From CAYSPT01 sp964432985 (GTDB lineage: Bacteria; Muiribacteriota; CAYSPT01): a stretch of DNA of 20,083 nt. A model generated the notes under the pieces. It was not told where the DNA came from, made no database searches, and saw only the letters and a program-made list of their open reading frames with translations. A program made the translations under genes and the position numbers. Below, one piece after another: positions 6,801 to 13,900 of this stretch (the stretch's first letter is position 1; every line of letters starts with the position of its first letter). Location of the stretch: assembly GCA_964432985.1 (NCBI GenBank), contig CAYSPT010000084.1:1-20083 (forward strand), read 5' to 3'.

Positions 6801-9800
6801 ACGCTTGTCCTGGGTCTTATCGGTTCCGGTTTTGGAGGTGAGAAGCTTGACCATGCCCTCGCCCTTGGAGGCGATGGCCACAGTGTTTTTCTCCTCGTCC
6901 ACAACCGCTTCCAGGTCGGACGGAATGAAGTAGTCCTTGCTTGTTTCCTTGGTGACGGTGATAAGGTTCTTCCGCTTCAGGCTCACCACGCCGTCGATCT
7001 CTGAGTAGATACCCAGAAGCTCGTCGTTATATCGTACCTCGTTGCCGTTCTTCACCTTGAGAACCACACCCTGGCTGATGATGTCGATCTCTTCCTTGCG
7101 TTCCTTGACGCCACGAGGCAGTTTGTACTTGGCCACCATGCGCTTCTTCAATTCCAGCGGGGTAATGAAGATGATACCGCTGTCGGAGATGACGCGCAGA
7201 TTCTTGGACTTGATGTTCAAGAACTCCACCCGACCGTCCTGCCCGGCGATAGCGGCCTTCTGCTCGGTCACTACCTCGGCCAGGATGTCACCCGGTGTGA
7301 CCTTTTCGTCCCTGGCGACCTTGAGATAGGCACCCTGCTTGACCGGGTATTGATCGAACTCACCAGGCTTGTCCGCCCGCTCGACTACAATGGAACCCAT
7401 CTCAGAAACCACGATACCGTCCTTGTGATCCAGTTTTCTGTACTGCACGGTACCGCCGTGCTCTGTCACCACCTGGTTGGGGTTGTACTCCACCAGCATG
7501 TCGCCGACGGCAACCTTCTGATTGTGCAGAACTTTCAACGCAGCACCCGTAACCGGGTAATACCGCTCCTTTTTCCCATAGGGAGTAACCACCTCGATGT
7601 AACCGCTGAGCACGATACGGCGCACGTCTTTATCCAGTCCGGTGTCTTCACTTTCTTCGATGGCTACACCGGTGATTACCTGTTTGCGACGCTCGGTCTT
7701 GAAGGTCCATTTGAGATCATCCAGGTTCACGATGCCGGCAATTTTCGACTTCAGCAGCAGTCTCTGAGCCAGAGCGATACCACCGATATGGAACGTTCTC
7801 ATGGTCAACTGAGTCCCCGGCTCACCGATGGACTGGGCGGCAATTATACCCACTGCTTCTCCCATGTCCACCAGACGCCCGGTAGACAGGTCCCACCCGT
7901 AACAGGCCTTGCAGATACCGTAACGGCTTTTGCAGGTTATAGGCGAACGAACGATCACTCTCGGGCGAATCTTCACCATGTCGATACGGGCCTGGAGGAA
8001 GCGGCTGATGGCGTCCTCGGTAATCTCACGATCGGCCCGCAGAATGATGCTGTTGGTACGTGGATTGATGACCATCTCGGCCAGTATGTGGCCAAGCAGC
8101 TTGTCAGAGACCGGCAAATTGGTCTCCGCCCGCTCGATATCCCTGCCTTTTTCATCGTTAATCATCTCGTTGGCAGCGACAATAATTTCTCCACTCCCCG
8201 GATGAATGATGTCATGGGCGGCCAGCCGGCCCACCACACGCTGTCTCAAGGGGATGACCAACTCGTCGACCATCAGGTTGTTGGGTGTTCTCTTCTCCCT
8301 GAGAGGAGCCACCTCGATGCCATGGTTGGTCCCGCAATCGTCCTCCATGATGATGACATCCTGGGCCACGTCCACCATTCTCCTGGTGAGGTACCCGGAG
8401 TCGGCGGTACGAAGGGCGGTGTCGACCAGACCCTTGCGGGCGCCGTATGTGGAAATGAAATACTCGGTGACCCTGAGACCTTCTCGGAAGTTGGTCTTGA
8501 TAGGAAAGTCAACGATGTCACCCTGCGGATTTGACATCAAACCACGCATCCCGGCCAACTGCCTGATCTGCTGGATGTTACCTCGGGCGCCGGATATGGC
8601 CATGGCGTAGACCGAGTTGAAATGCCCCTCTTCTTCCATCTGCTTAAAGCTTTGGAGCATGTCGTCGGTGACCTCTTCGCCGGCTTCCATCCAGATATCG
8701 ATGTCGTTCTGGCGCTTTTCCTCTCGATTGAGAGACCCGCCGAGAAAACGCTCGTGTACCGCGTCTACCTTTTTCTGAGCGGTTTCCAGGATTTCTCTCT
8801 TCCTGGGCGGGATCAGAAGCTCGGAGACGGAGAAGGACAGACCGGAGATGGTAGCGTAATGGAACCCCAACTGCATCAACTCGTCCAGTACCCTGGCGGT
8901 TTCCCTGATATTGCTCTTGCGGTAGCATGAGGTGATAATGTCCGACATTTTGCCTTTGTCCACCACCGCGTTGTAGTACCCCATCTCGGGTGGCAGCACC
9001 TCGTTGAAGATAATACGGCCCACAGTGGTTTCGATCATCTTACCGTCGATTTTCACAAATATCTTGCTGTGAAGATCGATTTGCTGCGGCCGGACCTCGA
9101 ATGCGATGACTGCTGCTTTCGGATCGGGGAATATTTTCTGGTCGAACACTTCGATCTGCTTGATTTTCAGTTTTTCCAGCTTATCGACCTGCTCATTGGT
9201 AATGAAGTGTTTGGGTTCGATGACTACTTCTTCTGTCTTCGGGTCGATAATCAGCTGGGCCGATTTAAATGGTATTTTCCGCCCCTTGAGTGTCTCTGAA
9301 AGGCTCTGTTTCTTTTCGTTCTTCAGAATGATTGTGTTTTGAGGCTCCCGAGATCTGGTCAGGTAGTAGCAGCCGATACACATGTCCTGCGTCGGCAGGG
9401 TAATCGGCTTGCCGCTGGAGGGGGAAAACAGGTTTTTCGACGACAGCATGAGCATATTCGACTCTACCTGAGCCTCCATCAGCAGCGGTACGTGCACTGC
9501 CATCTGATCACCGTCGAAGTCGGCGTTGAAAGCAGTACAAACCAGCGGATGAATCTGGATGGCCTTACCGTCGATGAGCACAGGCTGGAAGGCCTGGATA
9601 CCGAGACGGTGCAGCGTGGGTGCGCGGTTCAGAAGAACCGGATGCTCCTTGGTGACCTCTTCCAGAACATCGAAAACTTCCGGCTCGTTACGTTCAAGCA
9701 TCTTCTTGGCGCTTTTGATGTTGGGCGCCTTGTTTTCGGTCACCAGGCGGTTCATGATGAAGGGTTTGAACAACTCCAGGGCCATCTTCTTCGGAAGACC

Positions 9801-10865
9801 GCACTCGTGCAGCTTCAGAGCGGGACCGACAACGATAACGCTACGGCCGGAATAGTCAACACGCTTGCCCAGCAGATTCTGCCGGAACCGGCCCTGCTTT
9901 CCCTTGAGCATATCAGACAGCGACTTGAGGGGACGCTTGCCGGGACCGGTGACCGGGCGGCCGCGTCGGCCGTTGTCGATAAGTGAATTGACCGCTTCCT
10001 GCAGCATCCGCTTTTCATTCTTGATAATGATGTCCGGAGCCCCGAGATCGAGCAGCCTCTTGAGACGGTTGTTCCGGTTGATCACCCGGCGGTACAGGTC
10101 GTTGAGGTCGCTGGTTGCGAAGCGGCCCCCGTCGAGTTGGACCATCGGCCTGAGATCGGGAGGTATGACCGGGATGATCTCCAGAATCATCCACTCGGGA
10201 CGGTTCATGGATTTGTGGAACATCTCCCCCACTTCGAGCCTCTTGACCACGTTCTGCTTCTTCGTGCCAGTGCTCTCCTTGAGCTGGATCTTGAGATCCT
10301 CGATCAAAGGCGCCAGTTCAACCTCCTGCAGCAGCATCTTGATGGCCTCGGCCCCCATCTTGGCGGTAAAGAGCTCGCCGTACTTGGCGTGCAGCTCCCT
10401 GTACTGGCCTTCGGTCAACAATTGCTTTTTCATCAGCGGCAGATTGCCGGGATCGATGACTATGTAGGAGTTAAAATAAACCACTTTTTCCAGGTCACGC
10501 GGAGAAATATCCAGCAGCAGGGCGATATAGCTCGGTGTTCCCTTGGTGTACCAGATATGGGCCACCGGAGAAGCCAGGGTGATGTGCCCCATGCGCTCGC
10601 GCCGGACCTTGGACCGGGTCACTTCGACACCGCATTTTTCACAGATAACTCCCTTGTACCGAATCGATTTGTATTTTCCGCAGGAGCATTCCCAATCCCG
10701 CGAGGGACCGAAAATCCGCTCACAGAAAAGTCCGTCCCGCTCCGGTTTGTGACTGCGGTAGTTGATCGTCTCGGGTTTTCTGACTTCACCCGAAGACCAC
10801 GATCTTATATCTTCCGGCGATGCAATGCTTATTCGGATTGAATCAAAATCACTTATGTCCCACAA
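3819..10865 (-). CDS. rpoC: RNA polymerase beta' subunit with a giant trigger-loop insertion (2,348 aa)
   Basis: RpoC forms the catalytic clamp of RNA polymerase with RpoB. Visible in order: N-terminal zinc site (Cys60, 62, 75, 78), rudder/lid region, catalytic NADFDGD (447-453, Mg-binding Asp449, 451, 453), bridge helix (about 794-836), second zinc site (Cys844, 978, 985, 988), trigger loop (1002-1031 and from 2063), and the C-terminal region ending in an acidic tail. The frame is intact for the whole length, so this is not an assembly break. The usual size is about 1,200-1,500. About 1,030 residues (1032-2060) are inserted in the trigger loop where E. coli has SI3 (about 188 residues); a second insert of about 70 residues lies at 508-577. 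The start is TTG: GAAGGAGG lies ten bases upstream, and WDISDFDSIRISIASPEDIRSW matches the family N-terminus in two parts. It follows rpoB by 59 bases, same transcript. Confidence 0.98.
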   Translation of the reverse strand: MWDISDFDSIRISIASPEDIRSWSSGEVRKPETINYRSHKPERDGLFCERIFGPSRDWECSCGKYKSIRYKGVICEKCGVEVTRSKVRRERMGHITLASPVAHIWYTKGTPSYIALLLDISPRDLEKVVYFNSYIVIDPGNLPLMKKQLLTEGQYRELHAKYGELFTAKMGAEAIKMLLQEVELAPLIEDLKIQLKESTGTKKQNVVKRLEVGEMFHKSMNRPEWMILEIIPVIPPDLRPMVQLDGGRFATSDLNDLYRRVINRNNRLKRLLDLGAPDIIIKNEKRMLQEAVNSLIDNGRRGRPVTGPGKRPLKSLSDMLKGKQGRFRQNLLGKRVDYSGRSVIVVGPALKLHECGLPKKMALELFKPFIMNRLVTENKAPNIKSAKKMLERNEPEVFDVLEEVTKEHPVLLNRAPTLHRLGIQAFQPVLIDGKAIQIHPLVCTAFNADFDGDQMAVHVPLLMEAQVESNMLMLSSKNLFSPSSGKPITLPTQDMCIGCYYLTRSREPQNTIILKNEKKQSLSETLKGRKIPFKSAQLIIDPKTEEVVIEPKHFITNEQVDKLEKLKIKQIEVFDQKIFPDPKAAVIAFEVRPQQIDLHSKIFVKIDGKMIETTVGRIIFNEVLPPEMGYYNAVVDKGKMSDIITSCYRKSNIRETARVLDELMQLGFHYATISGLSFSVSELLIPPRKREILETAQKKVDAVHERFLGGSLNREEKRQNDIDIWMEAGEEVTDDMLQSFKQMEEEGHFNSVYAMAISGARGNIQQIRQLAGMRGLMSNPQGDIVDFPIKTNFREGLRVTEYFISTYGARKGLVDTALRTADSGYLTRRMVDVAQDVIIMEDDCGTNHGIEVAPLREKRTPNNLMVDELVIPLRQRVVGRLAAHDIIHPGSGEIIVAANEMINDEKGRDIERAETNLPVSDKLLGHILAEMVINPRTNSIILRADREITEDAISRFLQARIDMVKIRPRVIVRSPITCKSRYGICKACYGWDLSTGRLVDMGEAVGIIAAQSIGEPGTQLTMRTFHIGGIALAQRLLLKSKIAGIVNLDDLKWTFKTERRKQVITGVAIEESEDTGLDKDVRRIVLSGYIEVVTPYGKKERYYPVTGAALKVLHNQKVAVGDMLVEYNPNQVVTEHGGTVQYRKLDHKDGIVVSEMGSIVVERADKPGEFDQYPVKQGAYLKVARDEKVTPGDILAEVVTEQKAAIAGQDGRVEFLNIKSKNLRVISDSGIIFITPLELKKRMVAKYKLPRGVKERKEEIDIISQGVVLKVKNGNEVRYNDELLGIYSEIDGVVSLKRKNLITVTKETSKDYFIPSDLEAVVDEEKNTVAIASKGEGMVKLLTSKTGTDKTQDKRRIVVNLERIYMLPKDLKLFMNQVKIQPGESVAANEAVTHPLVLSSQLDGVVSVEKPFLDEESGKFIRRVVVRNLSKISLTDKESIKKKIANRISMNDIIDVSSGELILERAQEITEELANRMLLVSDIAGKISYEKEVEMPVNENLSLVGKILTESIRVGKKLIGKLHQEIDIDLEKKIKGLKDKIPSVKVENNRIHINNVIEIKSIDDTLSKHVGTCLEKDVTHVRTGNVFAKAGQPLTKQLVRKFAKEKLNISQVVLGEERDYYVPRGAEMRVKNGENIKQGTELIYPVHLNSLSVLNMLEEYEIPEGAKVCVKDRDKVKVGDSLIEEMEPITTEIDGKVNYITRYDKATGEDVVTKIGVYYGEEHIIPAGLPLKVKKGMFVKQGDLLTEPIGFKSIEDVDGGRKIIRVEKIEKKYRTVPTMEVLVQEEEEVRRGRKLALLTNFKFLSSERIVLDKENCYKVRFAPILTHHCKVFDGSDEVRLFDDVSLVDVEPEDIKERILGKKLKEDVILKDSGKVLAKAKTIINKKLADKIVEERLNIAPGKLPVTEPNIRVLYSTGEVYFKSKPPKGSLWRIEYAHDQDGVIHLVKRRTKEGKIRTTIGEIRVRTGESHQVLDGAELKVEDVELPLRKAALVKNKLPGKVVRKTIFDMTTGEIIHLAGQVATRETVNEIVKPGRDLNVRRVRCSDYVKKGTILAKWGISAKKTIDIIQGLPRVADLFEIRRPKVEAFIVEDDGEIRVRGSNIQITTMTGEKRQYKAQFGTTKLMISDGELVKAGDQISEGNLSPRKLAKVAGITAGQRYLIDEIQQVYKAQGVTINEKHIEVIVRQMMRKVRVMEPGASEFLPSEIVHINDFKDKNRGIIKAGREPAKGKQIFQGITKASLTTDSFISAASFQETTRVLTRAAIEGKIDCLKGLKENLIIGKLIPAGTGLPDIRGTLLESESALSSLLGDIPEDAMLESDDEMLGENEELVLEEGKVLTAEDLKDLN

Positions 10866-10924
10866 AGGAACTCAGCCTCCTTCAAACTTCCAAATTCCCT
10901 AAATCCGGTTTATTCGGATCAACC

Positions 10925-13900
10925 TCAGATTCCGCCTTTTTTACCACCACTGGAGTCGGCAATGATGCTTTCATACTCTTCTTCATCCTCGATCTCCATG
11001 GCAAGCTCAGTCTGGTCCTCGATAATGCTGGGGAAATCAGCTTTAGTAACGCTCTTCTGGAGCTCGACTTTCAGACCCAGGCTTCTCAACTCGCTGACCA
11101 GAACCTTGAAGGACTCAGGTATCCTGGGTCGAATTTTACGCTCGCCCTTGATGATAGCTTCGTACACCTCGACGCGGCCTTCCACGTCATCGGATTTAAC
11201 CGTCAGCAGTTCCTGGAGAGTGTGTGCGGCACCGTAGGCTTCAAGAGCCCACACCTCCATCTCTCCGAACCGCTGTCCACCGAACTGGGCCTTACCTCCC
11301 AACGGCTGCTGGGTGACGAGTGAGTACGGCCCGGTAGCCCTGGCGTGAATCTTGTCCTCTACCAGGTGGGCCAGCTTCATCATGTAGATATAGCCGATTA
11401 GTATTTCGTGATCGAACATCTCACCGGTACGGCCATCGTAGATAGGCATCTTGCCGGCCAGGGGTTTGATGAACGTCATGTCCGCCAAATGCTCCGTGAT
11501 AAAAGCAGTGAGTTCGGGATTGGCCACCCGGCAGAAAAACGGTTTAGTGTACTCCTTGCTGTCCAGTTCACTGTAATAATCGGGTAGTTCACCCTCTTCC
11601 CGTTCACTGTCGGCCTGCTCCTGGTCTTTTACCTGCTGGATGAGTTCATCTTTGCTCTCTTCCGTGTCAAAATAGTCCCAGACCTGCAGCACCCCGGCAG
11701 CTTCCGCTGTGGCGTATTCCTGTCCCCCTCCGGGGACCGTTGTGTACAACTCTACTACATCAGTCAGGCAACCGTAGTGCACGGCCTTCTCGAGCGCCTG
11801 GACCGTGATGTTTGCCTTTATCTTCCCAATGGCTACATGCTTTTTGGATGCATCAAGGACATCACCGCCCAGCTCGTGGAGAAGGCAGGCGAAAGCCTCG
11901 GCAAACGGCTTCTCCAGGAAGGTCTTTCTAATCAGAGCTTGGTCGTACCGGTGGAACCGGAGATACGCAAACGGATCGAAATCACCGGCCCGGAACATTT
12001 CTACCTGGCCGGAGCGGACCAGACCGGCAACTACATACAGCTCGTTGAGTTCGTCTTCCCTCGCTCCGCTGAATACCGGTGTCTGGCACTCATACCCCAG
12101 GGCCCTGGCAGCCCAGCCCAGCTGTGCTTCCAGGATCTGTCCGACATTCATACGGGACGGCACGCCCAGGGGGTTCAACACGATGTCACATGGGGTTCCG
12201 TCTTCCAGGTACGGCATGTCCTGCTCGGGAACGATCTTGGCGATGACTCCCTTGTTGCCGTGACGGCCGGCCATCTTGTCGCCTTCCAGTATCTTACGTT
12301 TCTGGGCTATAAACACCCTGACCAGCTTGTTCACCCCGTGGGGCAGTTCGTCTTTCTGGTCCCGTGAGAACACCATGACGTCGACGACCTTGCCGCCCTC
12401 ACCGTGGGGGACTACGAAGGAGGTGTTGCGAACCTCCCGTGCTTTCTCCCCGAAAATGGCTCTGAGCAGTTTATCTTCCGCTGTCAGCTCCTGGTACCCC
12501 TTTGGGGTTACCTTGCCGACCAGGATGTCACCGGGTCCCACTTCGGCGCCGATCCGGATGATTCCCTCTTCATCGAGATCCTTCAGGGCGTCTTCCGATA
12601 TATTGGGGATGTCCCGTGTTATTTCCTCGGGACCGAGCTTGGTGTCCCGCGCTTCAATTTCGAACTCTTCGATATGAATCGAGGTGTACACATCTTCACG
12701 TACCAGCCGCTCGCTGATCAAGATGGCATCCTCGAAGTTGTACCCCTCCCATGGCATGAAGGCAACCAGGATATTCTTACCCAGCGCCAATTCGCCGCCG
12801 GCAGTAGAATGCCCGTCGGCTAACACCTGGCCCGTGATGACCCGCTCGCCGGGTTTGACCAGAACTCTCTGGTTCAGGCACGTTCCCTGATTGGAGCGGG
12901 AAAACTTGACCAACTGGTAGTAATCGGTCTGGCCCGTATAAATTTCCATATATGGAAGCTGGGCTGTCTTGATGAGCTCGATCTTATCAATGTCGATCTG
13001 CTCACCCTTTTCGACTATCACTTCTCCACTCAGCTCGTTGTGGACCGTCTTCGCAGCAATTCTCCGGTAGATTTCAGCGGAGAAGCCGTCGTTTCCGGCA
13101 ACCGGTACACGGCTCAGTTTTCCGCCCGATTCGCCATCCCGCCAGATCAGGACTCTGGTAGAATCAACATCCACTACCCGCCCGGCGTGCTGGCACACCA
13201 CCGCGGCTCCCGAATCCACCGCGGCACGGTACTCCATGCCGGTACCTACCAGGGCGGTTTCTGTGCTGATCAACGGAACAGCCTGGCGCTGCATGTTGGT
13301 TCCCATGAGTGCGCGGTTCGCGTCGTCGTGCTCCAGAAACGGGATGAGAGATGCGGCCACACTCACCGTCTGCAGCGGCGAAACCCTCAGGTAGTCGACG
13401 CTGTCCAGGGGAATAATGTCAAACTCATGCTGCTCATCCCTCACGTACTTGACCGGCACCTGCCGCTCAAGAATGTTACCGTGGTTGTCCACATCCACAT
13501 CACTGGTGGCTACCACGAAATCGTCCTCTTCGTGAGCGTCCATGTACCTGATGGCACCGTCCATCTTCACGCCGCCCTCTTTCACTTTCATGCAGGGCGT
13601 TTCGATGAAGCCGTACCGGTTAACGTGGCCGTACACGGCCAGGGAGCTGATCAGGCCAGCGTTGGGACCTTCAGGAGTCTCGATGGGGCAGATACGTCCG
13701 AAGTGAGTCGGGTGCACATCGCGGACCTCGTATCCTGCCCGCTCACGACGCAGACCACCGGGCCCCAGGGCCGACAAGCGGCGTTTGTGAGTCAACTCCG
13801 ACAGCGGGTTGGTCTGATCCATGAACTGTGAAAGCTGGCTGGAACCGAAGAAGTCCTTCACCGCGGCGGCTATGGGCCTGGTGTTGATCAGGGTCTGGGG

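Noticed and set aside
7350..8534. 394-codon open frame on the + strand opposite rpoC
   Set aside because: Antisense to the conserved bridge helix and zinc-site region; no family resemblance.
3819..10865. Fusion or assembly error as the cause of the very long rpoC
   Set aside because: The frame is uninterrupted, the insert sits precisely in a known insertion site, and its repeats resemble RNA polymerase modules, so a chimera is unlikely.
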